Counted from the first letter of the stretch, positions 10,948 to 19,607 are shown. The stretch is DNA of 64,000 nt from Variovorax sp. JS1663 (GCF_002157355.1 NZ_LYMK01000023.1:45035-109034); one strand, 5' to 3'. Made by a program: numbers and translations. Notes: generated from the letters alone by a model not told the origin.

Positions 10948-11463
10948 ATGTTTCATACCTTTGACAACCACCCTGCGAACCCGCCGCTGGACCGGGCGCA
11001 GTGGATGGCCGTGCTGGCGCGTGCACCGCTGCCGATGCTGGAGCAGGCGCTGGGCGAGCATGCGAAGCGTACGCCGCATTGGCTGCGCGCGCCCGAGACC
11101 GGCTTGACGATGGTCCAGGGGCGCGCCGGCGGCACCGGCGAGCGCTTCAACCTCGGCGAGGTCACGGTCACGCGCTGTGCGCTGCGACTGGCCGGCGCGT
11201 CGCGCGAGGAGGCGCTCGTCGGCGTGGCCTACGTGCTGGGCCGCTCGCACCGCCACGCCCAGCTCGCGGCGGTGGCCGACGCGCTGCTGCAGGACCCGGG
11301 CCAGCAGGCGGCGCTGGATGCCAGCGTGCTGGAGCCCCTCCGCCGCCACCTCGCGCAGCGGCGCGCCGAGCGCCATGCGCGCGCGCAGGCCAGCAAGGTC
11401 GATTTCATCACCGTCGCGCGCGAAGCCGGCGGTGCCGATGGCGATGAAGAGGAAGACGCATGA
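10948..11463 (+). CDS. phnG: C-P lyase core subunit PhnG
   Basis: 171 aa. PhnG is part of the PhnGHIJ core complex and helps PhnI transfer the phosphonate onto the ribose of ATP. Family-like stretches are MAVLARAPLPMLEQAL near the N-terminus, FNLGEVTVTRCALRL and GRSHRHAQLAAVADALLQ. It is the first gene of the rightward operon. It ends with ATGA, so phnH starts inside its stop, and a PhnF-type operator lies just upstream. The Shine-Dalgarno is weak (AGG at about 10934). Confidence 0.93.
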   Translation: MFHTFDNHPANPPLDRAQWMAVLARAPLPMLEQALGEHAKRTPHWLRAPETGLTMVQGRAGGTGERFNLGEVTVTRCALRLAGASREEALVGVAYVLGRSHRHAQLAAVADALLQDPGQQAALDASVLEPLRRHLAQRRAERHARAQASKVDFITVAREAGGADGDEEEDA

Positions 11464-12101
11464 ACACCGATATGTCCACCACCGATCTGTCCGCCGTCGG
11501 CGCGGGCTTCTCCGACCTCGCGCTGGGCAGCCAGGCCGTGTTCCGCGCGGCACTGCAGGCGCTCTCGCATCCGGGCCGCATCGTCGACCTGCCGCACGAT
11601 GCCGAGGTGCCGCAGCACGGCCATGCGGCCTCGGCCGCGCTACTGCTGGCCCTGCTCGATCCGGACTGCCGACTCTGGCTCTCGCCCTCGCTCGCCGGCA
11701 GCGACGCCGCCGCCTGGCTGCGTTTCCACAGCGGCTGCACGCTGGTGGACGACCCGGCCCAGGCCCAGTTCGCCTGGATCGCCAGCAGCGACGAGGCGCC
11801 CGCGTTCGACCGCTTCGCGCAGGGCACCGACGTCGCGCCGGAGCAGTCGACCACCTGCGTGGTGGACGTGCCCTCGCTGTCCGACGGCGAGGACGAGGAA
11901 GGCTGGACCCTGCGCGGCCCCGGCATCCGCACGCACACGCGCCTGTGCGTGGACGGCCTGCCGCCCGCGCTGGCGCAGCGCCTCGTCGCCCCGCGCGCGG
12001 CGCAGCATGCGGCCTTTCCGCGCGGCGTGGACCTGTTCCTCGCCACGCAGTACCAGATCGTCGGGCTGCCGCGCACCACGCAGATCGAGCTGGAGGCCTG
12101 A
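11460..12101 (+). CDS. phnH: C-P lyase core subunit PhnH
   Basis: 213 aa. PhnH is a PLP-transferase-like protein that binds the PhnGIJ core and is needed for activity. The segment AVFRAALQALSHPGRIVDLP near the N-terminus and GPGIRTHTRLCVDGL followed by FPRGVDLFLA near the C-terminus are typical of the family. Its start overlaps the phnG stop by 4 bp; an internal ATG at 11472 is an alternative. It is three bases from phnI. Confidence 0.93.
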   Translation: MNTDMSTTDLSAVGAGFSDLALGSQAVFRAALQALSHPGRIVDLPHDAEVPQHGHAASAALLLALLDPDCRLWLSPSLAGSDAAAWLRFHSGCTLVDDPAQAQFAWIASSDEAPAFDRFAQGTDVAPEQSTTCVVDVPSLSDGEDEEGWTLRGPGIRTHTRLCVDGLPPALAQRLVAPRAAQHAAFPRGVDLFLATQYQIVGLPRTTQIELEA

Positions 12102-12104
12102 GCG

Positions 12105-13199
12105 ATGTACGTGGCCGTCAAGGGCGGTGAAGCCGCCATCCTTCAAAGCTACCGCCTGATCGCCGGGCAGCGGCGCGGCGATACCGCCGTACCCGAGCTC
12201 TCGGCCCTGCAGATCCGCGAGCAGCTCAAGCTGGCGGTGGACCGGGTGATGACCGAGGGCTCGGTCTACGACCCCGATCTCGCCGCGCTCGCCATCAAGC
12301 AGGCGGCGGGCGACCTGGTCGAGGCCATCTTCCTGCTGCGGGCCTACCGCGCCACGCTGCCGCGCCTGGGCGCCAGCCTGCCGCTGGACACCTCGCGCAT
12401 GCAGCTCGCCCGCCGCATCTCCGCGACTTTCAAGGACCTGCCCGGCGGCCAGGTCCTGGGCCCGACCTACGACTACACGCAGCGCCTGCTCGACTTCAGC
12501 CTGCTCGCGCAGGGCCATGCACCGGCCGACGAGGAGGCCGCGCCCGCGCTGGCCGAGCCGCCCGCTCCCGCGCCGCGCGTGGTGGACCTGCTCAACCAGG
12601 AAGGCCTGATCGAGACCCGCCCCGTGCCCCCGGGCGACCCCGCGCCGGTGGACCTGACGCGCGAGCCGCTGCGCTTCCCGGCCGCGCGCGCCACCCGATT
12701 GCAGAACCTGGCGCGCGGCGACGAGGGCTTCCTGCTCGCCATGGCCTATTCCACCCAGCGCGGCTACTCGCACAGCCATCCCTTCGTCGGCGAGATCCGC
12801 TTCGGCGAGGTGGCCCTCGAACTCGCGCCCGAGGAGCTGGGCTTTCCCATCTCCATCGGCGAGCTGGAGATCACCGAGTGCGAGATGGTCAACCAGTTCG
12901 CCGGCAGCAAGACCGAGCCGCCCCAGTTCACCCGCGGCTACGGCCTGGCCTTCGGCCACAGCGAGCGCAAGGCCATGGCGATGAGCCTGGTCGACCGCGC
13001 CCTGCGCGCCGACGAGCTGGGCGAAAGCGTCGGGTCGCCCGCGCAGATGCAGGAGTTCGTGCTCTCGCACAGCGACAGCCTGGAGGCCTCGGGCTTCGTG
13101 CAGCACCTGAAGCTGCCGCACTACGTGGACTTCCAGGCCGAGCTCGACCTGGTGCGCCGCATGCGCGGGGCCCCCACTGCGAAGGACGACGACGAATGA
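12105..13199 (+). CDS. phnI: C-P lyase core subunit PhnI (nucleosidase/transferase)
   Basis: 364 aa, normal length for PhnI, the subunit that displaces adenine from ATP so that phosphonate is attached to ribose 5-triphosphate. The N-terminus MYVAVKGGEAAI and the internal YSTQRGYSHSHPFVGEI, with closely spaced histidines, are characteristic. The C-terminus SHSDSLEASGFVQHLKLPHY is followed by a charged tail. It overlaps phnJ by 4 bp (ATGA at 13196). Confidence 0.95.
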   Translation: MYVAVKGGEAAILQSYRLIAGQRRGDTAVPELSALQIREQLKLAVDRVMTEGSVYDPDLAALAIKQAAGDLVEAIFLLRAYRATLPRLGASLPLDTSRMQLARRISATFKDLPGGQVLGPTYDYTQRLLDFSLLAQGHAPADEEAAPALAEPPAPAPRVVDLLNQEGLIETRPVPPGDPAPVDLTREPLRFPAARATRLQNLARGDEGFLLAMAYSTQRGYSHSHPFVGEIRFGEVALELAPEELGFPISIGELEITECEMVNQFAGSKTEPPQFTRGYGLAFGHSERKAMAMSLVDRALRADELGESVGSPAQMQEFVLSHSDSLEASGFVQHLKLPHYVDFQAELDLVRRMRGAPTAKDDDE

Positions 13200-14083
13200 C
13201 CACCGACCCGAACATCAACTTCGCCTACCTCGACGAGCGCACCAAGCGCATGATCCGCCGCGCCATCCTCAAGGCGGTGGCGATTCCCGGCTACCAGGTG
13301 CCCTTCGGCTCGCGCGAGATGCCGCTGCCCTACGGCTGGGGCACCGGCGGCATCCAGGTCACGGCCGCGCTGATCGGGCCGCACGACCGCCTCAAGGTCA
13401 TCGACCAGGGCTCGGACGACACCGTCAACGCAGTCAACATCCGCCGCTTCTTCGAGCGCACCACCGGCGTGGACACCACCACCCGCACGCAGGAGGCCAC
13501 GCTGATCCAGACGCGCCACCGCATTCCCGAAACGCCGCTCGCCGAAGGCCAGGTGCTGGTCTACCAGGTGCCGGTGCCCGAGCCCATGCAGCGGCTGGAG
13601 CCGCGCGAGGCGGTCACGCGCACGCTGCACGGCCTGGCCGAGTACGGCCTGATGCACGTCAAGCTCTACGAGGACATCGCGCGCTACGGCCACATCGCGA
13701 CCACCTACGACTACCCGGTGCTGGTGAACGGGCGCTACGTGATGTCGCCCTCGCCCATTCCCAAGTTCGACAACCCCAAGATGCACATGAACCCCGCGCT
13801 GCAGCTCTTCGGCGCCGGCCGCGAGAAGCGCATCTACGCGGTGCCGCCCTACACCCCGGTGGAAAGCCTCGGCTTCGAGGACCATCCCTTCGAGGTGCAG
13901 CGCTGGGACGCGGCCTGCGCGCTGTGCGGCGCGACCGACAGCTTCCTCGACGAGCTGATCACGGACGACCGCGGCACGCGCATGCACGTGTGCTCCGACT
14001 CGGACTATTGCCAGTCGCGGCAGCAGGAGGGCACTGCCCATGCGCCAGTGCCCGATGACGACCGCGTGACGGAGGCCGCATGA
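13196..14083 (+). CDS. phnJ: Carbon-phosphorus lyase, radical SAM subunit PhnJ
   Basis: 295 aa. PhnJ cleaves the C-P bond of ribose-1-phosphonate-5-phosphate by radical SAM chemistry, giving the hydrocarbon and a cyclic ribose phosphate. The unusual cluster motif is complete: C241-x2-C244 and C266 for the 4Fe-4S cluster, and C272 at the position of the proposed thiyl residue. These have the same residue numbers as in the E. coli enzyme. The start was chosen at the phnI overlap rather than at an upstream in-frame ATG inside phnI. It overlaps phnK by 4 bp. The intact motif argues that the pathway works. Confidence 0.96.
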   Translation: MTTDPNINFAYLDERTKRMIRRAILKAVAIPGYQVPFGSREMPLPYGWGTGGIQVTAALIGPHDRLKVIDQGSDDTVNAVNIRRFFERTTGVDTTTRTQEATLIQTRHRIPETPLAEGQVLVYQVPVPEPMQRLEPREAVTRTLHGLAEYGLMHVKLYEDIARYGHIATTYDYPVLVNGRYVMSPSPIPKFDNPKMHMNPALQLFGAGREKRIYAVPPYTPVESLGFEDHPFEVQRWDAACALCGATDSFLDELITDDRGTRMHVCSDSDYCQSRQQEGTAHAPVPDDDRVTEAA

Positions 14084-14877
14084 GCGCAGTCACGGCCACG
14101 GCCGCCCCCGAGCCCCTGCTGCGCGTGCGCGGCATCCACAAGCGCTACGGCGACCGCGTGGCCCTGCACGACGCCTCCTTCGAGCTCTGGCCCGGCGAGG
14201 TGCTGGCGGTGGTGGGCGAATCCGGCTCCGGCAAGTCCACCCTGCTCAACGCGGTGGCCGCGCGCGACAGGCCCGATGCCGGCAGCGTGCAGTTCCATAC
14301 CCGCGGCGGCGGCCTGCGCGAGGTGTTCGCGATGAGCGAGGCCGAGCAGCGCCTGCTGGCGCGCACCGACTGGGGCTTCGTGCACCAGAACGCGGCCGAG
14401 GGCCTGCGCATGGATGTCTCCGCCGGCGCCAACGTCGGCGAGCGGCTGATGGGCCTGGGCGAGCGCCACTACGGCCGGCTGCGCGCCGCTGCCTCCGAGT
14501 GGCTGGAGCGCGTGGAGATCGACGCGGCCCGCATCGACGATGCGCCGCGCACCTTTTCCGGCGGCATGCGCCAGCGCCTGCAGATCGCGCGCAACCTGGT
14601 CACGCGGCCGCGCCTGGTCTTCATGGACGAGCCCACCTCGGGGCTGGACGTGTCCGTGCAGGCGCGCCTGCTGGACCTGCTGCGCCAGCTCACCCGCCAG
14701 ATGCAGCTCGCCGCCATCATCGTCACGCACGACCTCGCGGTCGCCCGCCTGCTCGCGCACCGGATGATGGTGATGCAGAGGGGCCGCGTGGTCGAGGCCG
14801 GCCTCACCGACCAGGTGCTCGACGACCCGCAGCACCCCTACACCCAGCTTCTCGTCTCTTCGGTCCTGCAACCATGA
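14080..14877 (+). CDS. phnK: C-P lyase ABC-type ATPase PhnK
   Basis: 265 aa. ATPase resembling oligopeptide-transporter ATPases; PhnK binds the C-P lyase core rather than a membrane permease. Walker A GESGSGKS (46-53), signature FSGGMRQRLQIARN, Walker B LVFMDEPTSGLD and H-loop IVTHD are all present. The start overlaps the phnJ stop by 4 bp, and phnL starts in the PhnK stop region. No membrane protein gene is adjacent, consistent with a non-transport role. Confidence 0.94.
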   Translation: MSAVTATAAPEPLLRVRGIHKRYGDRVALHDASFELWPGEVLAVVGESGSGKSTLLNAVAARDRPDAGSVQFHTRGGGLREVFAMSEAEQRLLARTDWGFVHQNAAEGLRMDVSAGANVGERLMGLGERHYGRLRAAASEWLERVEIDAARIDDAPRTFSGGMRQRLQIARNLVTRPRLVFMDEPTSGLDVSVQARLLDLLRQLTRQMQLAAIIVTHDLAVARLLAHRMMVMQRGRVVEAGLTDQVLDDPQHPYTQLLVSSVLQP

Positions 14878-15590
14878 ACGCGCCCCTGCTCCAGCTCCAG
14901 GGGGTGGCCAAGCGCTTCACCCTCCATCACCAGAACCAGCTCGCGCTGCCGGTCTTCGACGGCGTCGAGCTCAGCGTCTCGCCCGGCGAATGCGTGGTGC
15001 TCGACGGTGCCTCGGGCCTGGGCAAGAGCACGCTGCTCAAGCTCATCTATTCGAACTACCGCGCCAGCGCCGGCCGCATCACCGTGCACGTGCCCGGCGC
15101 CGACCCGGTGGAAGTCACCGAGGCCACGCCGCGCGAGATGGTGCGGCTGCGCCGCGACACCATCGGCTACGTCAGCCAGTTCCTGCGCGTGATCCCGCGC
15201 GTGCCGGCGCTGGAGGTGGTGGCCGAGCCGCTGGCCGAGGATGCCGGCGACGACCCGCAGGCACTGGAGGCCGCGCGTGCCGAGGCACGCCGCTGGCTCG
15301 AGCGCCTGCGCATTCCCGAGCGCCTGTGGCACCTGCCGCCCGCCACCTTCTCCGGCGGCGAGCAGCAGCGCATCAACATCGCGCGCAACATGATCAAGCC
15401 CAAGCCCCTGCTGCTGCTGGACGAGCCCACGGCGTCGCTGGACGCGGCCAACACGCGCACCGTGATCGAGCTGGTCCGCGAGGCCACCGCGCGCGGCGCC
15501 GCGCTGGTGGGGATCTTCCACGACGCGGAAGTGGGCGCGGCCGTCGCTACCCGCCGCGTCAACGTCGCCGACTTCAGGAGTGCCGCATGA
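14874..15590 (+). CDS. phnL: C-P lyase ABC-type ATPase PhnL
   Basis: 238 aa, LolD-like ATPase of the phosphonate machinery. Walker A GASGLGKS (45-52), a Q-loop region YVSQFLRVIPRVPALE, signature FSGGEQQRINIARN and Walker B LLLLDEPTASLD are intact. PhnL associates with PhnK on the C-P lyase core in other bacteria. The ATG overlaps the phnK stop by 4 bp; a much longer upstream frame lies inside phnK and is not used. It ends overlapping phnM by 4 bp. Confidence 0.94.
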   Translation: MNAPLLQLQGVAKRFTLHHQNQLALPVFDGVELSVSPGECVVLDGASGLGKSTLLKLIYSNYRASAGRITVHVPGADPVEVTEATPREMVRLRRDTIGYVSQFLRVIPRVPALEVVAEPLAEDAGDDPQALEAARAEARRWLERLRIPERLWHLPPATFSGGEQQRINIARNMIKPKPLLLLDEPTASLDAANTRTVIELVREATARGAALVGIFHDAEVGAAVATRRVNVADFRSAA

Positions 15591-16744
15591 GCGAACCCAT
15601 CGTCTTCGCCAACGCCCGCATGGTGCTGCCCGACGAGGTGGTGCGCGGCAGCCTCGCGGTGGCCGAGGGCCGCATCGCCGCGCTGGACGCTGGCAACACT
15701 GCGGCGGCCGGCATCGTCGACCTCGAGAACGACTACCTGCTGCCCGGCCTGGTCGAGGTGCACACCGACAACTTCGAGCGCCACCTGATGCCGCGCCCCA
15801 AGGTGCAGTGGGCGGAGATGCCCGCGCTGCTGGCGCACGATGCCGAGGTGGCCGCCGCCGGCATCACCACCGTCTTCGATGCGCTCGGCGTGGGCGAGGC
15901 CGACACCGAAAGCCTTCGCGGCAGCAACTGGCGCAATACGCTCGCCACGCTGGACAACTGCGCGCACAAGGACCTGCTGCGCGCCGACCACCACCTGCAC
16001 GTGCGCTGCGAGCTGCCGGCGCCCAACACCATCGAGCTCTTCGAGCCCTTCCAGGGCCACCCGCGCGTCTCGCTGATCTCGCTGATGGACCACACGCCGG
16101 GTCAGCGCCAGTGGGAGAACCTCGAGGTCGCGCGCATCTACTACACCGGCAAGAAGGGCTGGAGCGCCGAGAAGTTCGAGCGCCAGGTCGCGCATGCCGC
16201 GACCCTGCAGTCGCAGTATGCGGAGCCGCATCGCCGCCACTTCGTCGACTACTGCCGCACCCACGGCATCGCGCTGGCGAGCCATGACGACACCACCGTC
16301 GCCCACGTCGAGCAGGCACATGCCGAGGGCGCGACCATGTCCGAATTCCCGACCACGCTGGCGGCCGCCTCGGCGGCGCGCGAGCGCGGCCTGGCCACCG
16401 TGATGGGCGGCCCGAACGTGGTGCGCGGCGGCTCGCATTCGGGCAACGTCGCCGCGGCCGAGCTGGCGCGCCAGGGGCTGCTGGACATCCTGTCGTCCGA
16501 CTACGTTCCCGGCAGCTTGCTGGGTGCGGTGATGCGGCTGGTGGCGGACGACATCTTCACGCTGCCGCAGGCGGTCACCACCGTGACTCGTGCCCCCGCG
16601 AAGGCCACCGGCCTCGCCGACCGCGGCGAACTCGCGCCCGGCCTGCGCGCGGACCTGGTGCGCGTGCGCATGGCCGAGCTGCCGGATGGGTCACGGCATG
16701 CGGTGGTGCGAGGGGTGTGGCGGGAGGGGCGGCGAGTGCTTTAG
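15587..16744 (+). CDS. phnM: Alpha-D-ribose 1-methylphosphonate 5-triphosphate diphosphatase
   Basis: 385 aa amidohydrolase-fold enzyme that removes pyrophosphate from the phosphonate-ribose-triphosphate, giving the PhnJ substrate. N-terminal NARMVLPDEVVRGSLAVAEG, the metal-binding region LPGLVEVHTDNFERH, HDDTT and the late SSDYVPGSLL segment match PhnM. Its ATG overlaps the phnL stop by 4 bp. It is the last gene of the phnG-M run. The transporter genes phnCDE resume only after a ~1-kb interruption. Confidence 0.95.
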   Translation: MSEPIVFANARMVLPDEVVRGSLAVAEGRIAALDAGNTAAAGIVDLENDYLLPGLVEVHTDNFERHLMPRPKVQWAEMPALLAHDAEVAAAGITTVFDALGVGEADTESLRGSNWRNTLATLDNCAHKDLLRADHHLHVRCELPAPNTIELFEPFQGHPRVSLISLMDHTPGQRQWENLEVARIYYTGKKGWSAEKFERQVAHAATLQSQYAEPHRRHFVDYCRTHGIALASHDDTTVAHVEQAHAEGATMSEFPTTLAAASAARERGLATVMGGPNVVRGGSHSGNVAAAELARQGLLDILSSDYVPGSLLGAVMRLVADDIFTLPQAVTTVTRAPAKATGLADRGELAPGLRADLVRVRMAELPDGSRHAVVRGVWREGRRVL

Positions 16745-16788
16745 CGTTGGTGCTTGATGACTGCACATGGCCCGGAGGTCGATCCCTA

Positions 16789-16980
16789 CTATTTCCGCAC
16801 TCGCCGACGCTTGAGCCTCAGGAACACGCCCAAAGCGAGAACGACCAGGACACCACCTAGAACGACTTGCCCAACAATCGCCGCCAGGGCAGCTCCTGAG
16901 AAGAGGCCAAACCCAACGATGCCATCGATGAAATCCAGCACGAAGTCGAGCTTCGTGCTGGGAGAAAGCCTTCCCTTCAT
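16789..16980 (-). CDS. Possible small membrane protein
   Basis: 63 aa with a charged N-terminus (MKGRLSPSTKLDF), a glycine/valine-rich stretch of about 35 hydrophobic residues that could span the membrane once or twice (IVGFGLFSGAALAAIVGQVV, then LGGVLVVLALGVFL) and a basic tail (RLKRRRVRK). The composition fits a real small membrane protein with a cytosolic C-terminus. The Shine-Dalgarno is poor. It lies in the segment between phnM and phnC that looks acquired. No family is recognised. Confidence 0.4.
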   Translation of the reverse strand: MKGRLSPSTKLDFVLDFIDGIVGFGLFSGAALAAIVGQVVLGGVLVVLALGVFLRLKRRRVRK

Positions 16981-17040
16981 GCCTGGTGGTTTTCGAAATT
17001 GGAATTGAGCTGCGAGCCCCTGGTTGTGGTGCGGATGCGG

Positions 17041-17439
17041 TCAGCCGTCATACGGCGTGAATTGGATGTCGTATCCGTGAGGACTCTCTTGCGGGGCAAC
17101 CTGAGGCTCCGTTTCGTACACAAGTACTTCACCGGTCACGGCAAAGCCAATATGCTGGGCGATAAGGCGCGTCATGTGCTCCGCCTCACCGGCATCCAAG
17201 GCCCATGCTTTCATGGCCATCCATGCCGGACCGCGGCGGCATTTCCATCTTTCAGGCAATTCACCCACTACCCCATCTGCCAGGACGGTGAAATGCGACA
17301 GGCTCGTTTGGATCCGACGCGTCATCGTATTCGGCAACTCAGGTCCGTCATGAGCTCTCGGGGCGCCAGCACATGCCATGAGAGCCCCAAGCAGAAGCGA
17401 CACGCCAGCTAGTCGACAGAAGCCCCCATGCGTTTTCAT
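17041..17439 (-). CDS. Putative lipoprotein
   Basis: 132 aa. MKTHGGFCRLAGVSLLLGAL then MAC gives a signal peptide with lipobox L-M-A-C, so the mature protein is probably lipid-anchored after Cys23. The mature part has TRRIQTSLSHFTVLADGVVG and a C-terminal PHGYDIQFTPYDG; no known domain is recognised. A longer frame to 17673 runs through the repeat element and is not used. It lies between phnM and phnC on the opposite strand, 68 bases downstream of one copy of a dispersed repeat. It is probably a passenger gene unrelated to phosphonates. Confidence 0.6.
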   Translation of the reverse strand: MKTHGGFCRLAGVSLLLGALMACAGAPRAHDGPELPNTMTRRIQTSLSHFTVLADGVVGELPERWKCRRGPAWMAMKAWALDAGEAEHMTRLIAQHIGFAVTGEVLVYETEPQVAPQESPHGYDIQFTPYDG

Positions 17440-17506
17440 CGGGTCGTGTAGATGTGTTTGTGCGGTTGTCCAGGCATGACCGCTGCCGGCCGGCCGATTG
17501 CGCCGC

Positions 17507-17577
17507 GATGAATGAATCAGACGCAATGTAGGGCATCGATTCGCAGCGCCATTCGGGTCGTGATCATCCGCGAGATT
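17507..17577. repeat. Dispersed repeat, copy A
   Basis: Aligns without gaps to 47663-47733. I count 42/55 identities in the core (from GCAATGTAG at 17523 to AGATT at 17577) and 11/16 in the flank, about 75% overall. It lies upstream of the minus-strand lipoprotein gene, with its distal edge against a gene tail at 17578. Substitutions show no third-codon-position bias, so it is probably non-coding. Confidence 0.55.
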
Positions 17578-17637
17578 GGCGCGTACCGGGCCGCGAAGGA
17601 CGCATTGCTGATCGCCCAGCTGCGCTACCACTACTGA
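17578..17637 (+). pseudogene. Possible C-terminal gene remnant beside repeat A
   Basis: Directly after the repeat edge the plus strand reads GAYRAAKDALLIAQLRYHY and stops at 17637. The composition looks like a protein C-terminus with no body. I cannot name the family. It may be the 3' end of a gene cut by whatever brought in the 16745-17577 segment, or a chance frame. Confidence 0.3.
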
Positions 17638-17713
17638 GCACCCTGCGCCGCCCTGACATGCGGCCGTCGTCAAAGCGTCAAAAGCACGTCACAGGCCGGG
17701 ATCAGACTCCCGG

Positions 17714-17725
17714 TTGTCTAGACGA
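17714..17725. promoter_or_regulatory. PhnF-type operator 2 (upstream of phnC)
   Basis: TTGTCTAGACGA, 10/12 identical to TTGTCTATACAA at 10914, inside the longer near-palindrome GTTGTCTAGACGAC. Both copies are followed by CTTC. It ends 14 bases before the phnC start, where bound PhnF would block initiation. Binding is inferred. Confidence 0.62.
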
Positions 17726-17739
17726 CTTCGACCACGACG

Positions 17740-18588
17740 ATGGAAACAGCCCTGCGCATCCGCCAGCTCGACAAGCATTTCGCCAACGGCCGGCACGCCC
17801 TTCGCAACATCCACCTCGACGTGGCCAGGGGCGAGATGGTCGCCCTGATCGGCGCCTCCGGCTCCGGCAAGTCCACGCTGCTGCGCCACGTGGCCGGGCT
17901 GGTGGCGGCCGACGGCGGCAGCGAGTCGCTGATCGAGATCGGCGGGCAGCGCGTGCAGCAGCGCGGCCGCATCGACCGCGGCATCCGCCGCGTGCGCGCG
18001 CAGGTGGGTTTCGTGTTCCAGCAGTTCAACCTGGTGGCGCGGCTGCCGGTGCTGGTCAACGTGATGGTCGGCGGGCTGCACCGCATGCCCTGGTGGCGCA
18101 GCTGGACGCGCAGCTTCAACCGCGAGGAGCGCGCACGGGCGCTCGACGCGCTTTCGCGCGTGGGCATCGCCGAGTGCCAGGCGCAACGCGCCTCCACGCT
18201 TTCCGGCGGCCAGCAGCAGCGCGCCGCCATCGCGCGCACCCTGGTGCAGGGCGCCAAGGTGGTGCTGGCCGACGAGCCCATCGCCTCGCTGGACCCGGAG
18301 TCCTCGCGCAAGGTGATGGAGATCCTCGCGCGCATCAACCGCGAGGACCGCTGCACGGTGATCGTCTCGCTGCATCAGGTCGACATCGCCATGAAGTACT
18401 GCCCGCGCGTGGTCGCGCTCAAGCAGGGCGCGATCGTCTACGACGGCCCGTCGTCGGCCCTGAACGCACCGCTCCTGCGCGAGCTCTACGGCGTGCAGGC
18501 CGACGAGCTGCTGGCACCGCCGGCGGGCGGGGGCCAGGTGCACGTGCTGCCGCAGCCGGCGCTGGTGCCGCTGGCGGCGGCGGCCTGA
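17740..18588 (+). CDS. phnC: Phosphonate ABC importer ATPase PhnC
   Basis: 282 aa. Walker A GASGSGKS (38-45), VGFVFQQFNLV around the Q-loop, signature LSGGQQQRAAIART, Walker B VVLADEPIASLD and an H-loop in IVSLHQVDIA. PhnC energises phosphonate uptake with PhnD and PhnE encoded next. It has a Pro/Ala-rich C-terminal extension after about residue 255. No good Shine-Dalgarno is visible. The ATG was chosen because the family begins just before the LDKHFANG stretch. Confidence 0.93.
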   Translation: METALRIRQLDKHFANGRHALRNIHLDVARGEMVALIGASGSGKSTLLRHVAGLVAADGGSESLIEIGGQRVQQRGRIDRGIRRVRAQVGFVFQQFNLVARLPVLVNVMVGGLHRMPWWRSWTRSFNREERARALDALSRVGIAECQAQRASTLSGGQQQRAAIARTLVQGAKVVLADEPIASLDPESSRKVMEILARINREDRCTVIVSLHQVDIAMKYCPRVVALKQGAIVYDGPSSALNAPLLRELYGVQADELLAPPAGGGQVHVLPQPALVPLAAAA

Positions 18589-18635
18589 TTCCTCTTCTTC
18601 TCTCCTTCCCCTCTTCCTTCAACCGGAGTCACTCC

Positions 18636-19580
18636 ATGATCAAGAAACTGTGTGCGGCCCTCGCACTGGGCCTGGGCATGACCGCCGCGCTCGCGCAGGA
18701 CATCGCCTTCGGCATCATCTCCACCGAGGCCACGCAAAACCTCAAGCAGGACTGGCAGCCGCTGATCGACGACATGAGCCGGCAGACCGGCCTCAAGGTC
18801 ACGGCCTTCTTCGCGCCGGACTACGCCGGCATCATCGAAGGCATGCGCTTCAACAAGGTGCAGCTCGGCTGGTTCGGAAACAAGTCGGCCATGGAGGCGG
18901 TGGACCGCGCCGGCGGCGAGGTGTTCGCGCAGATGGTCAACGCCGACGGCACCCAGGGCTACTACTCGCACCTGATCGTGCACAAGGACAGCCCGCTCAA
19001 CACGCTCGACGACGTCATCAAGAACGGCAGGTCGCTGAGCTTCGGCAACGGCGACCCGAACTCCACCTCGGGTTTCCTGGTTCCCAGCTACTACGCCTTC
19101 GCGAAGAACAAGGTGGACGCCAAGTCGCTGTTCAAGCTCACCCGCAGCGCCAACCACGAGACCAACGCGCTGGCCGTGGCCAACAAGCAGGTGGACGTGG
19201 CGACCAACAACAGCGAGAACATGGACAAGATCAAGGACCGCGCGCCCGAGAAGTTCAAGGACATCAAGATCGTCTGGACCTCGCCGCTGATCCCGCTCGA
19301 TCCGCTGGTCATGCGCAAGGACCTGCCGGAGGCCACCAAGGCCAAGCTGAAAAACTTCTTCTACAACTACGCCAAGACCGATGCGCGCGAGAAGGAGATC
19401 GTGATGAAGATCTCCAAGCTCTCGGGCTTCAAGGAATCGAGCGACAAGCAGCTGGTCCCGATCCGCCAGCTCGACCTGTTCGGTCAGCGCAACAAGATCG
19501 AGGCCGACACCGCGCTCGCCGATGCGGACAAGAAGACCCGTCTCGCGGACATCGACAAGAAGCTCGCCACGCTGAACTGA
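18636..19580 (+). CDS. phnD: Phosphonate ABC importer periplasmic binding protein PhnD
   Basis: 314 aa with a Sec signal peptide (MIKKLCAALALGLGMTAALA, cleavage near residue 20). The mature protein begins IAFGIISTEATQNLKQDW and contains YAGIIEGMRFNKVQLGWFGN and DPNSTSGFLVPSYYAF, the phosphonate-binding family signature. Shine-Dalgarno CCGGAG (18623-18628). A long upstream in-frame extension through phnC is antisensical and rejected. It is 47 bases from phnC and 27 from phnE. Confidence 0.95.
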   Translation: MIKKLCAALALGLGMTAALAQDIAFGIISTEATQNLKQDWQPLIDDMSRQTGLKVTAFFAPDYAGIIEGMRFNKVQLGWFGNKSAMEAVDRAGGEVFAQMVNADGTQGYYSHLIVHKDSPLNTLDDVIKNGRSLSFGNGDPNSTSGFLVPSYYAFAKNKVDAKSLFKLTRSANHETNALAVANKQVDVATNNSENMDKIKDRAPEKFKDIKIVWTSPLIPLDPLVMRKDLPEATKAKLKNFFYNYAKTDAREKEIVMKISKLSGFKESSDKQLVPIRQLDLFGQRNKIEADTALADADKKTRLADIDKKLATLN

Positions 19581-19607
19581 CGCGGCGCCGGCCGGCGCGA
19601 TGATCCC

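Noticed and set aside
17507..17577. Integron attC site
   Set aside because: No clear GTTRRRY/RYYYAAC core pair, and no integrase in the window. The repeats lie upstream rather than downstream of the small genes, so I call them only a dispersed repeat.
17439..17673. N-terminal extension of the lipoprotein gene to 17673
   Set aside because: The extension translates the dispersed repeat and lacks a signal peptide. The internal ATG at 17439 is followed at once by a lipoprotein signal.
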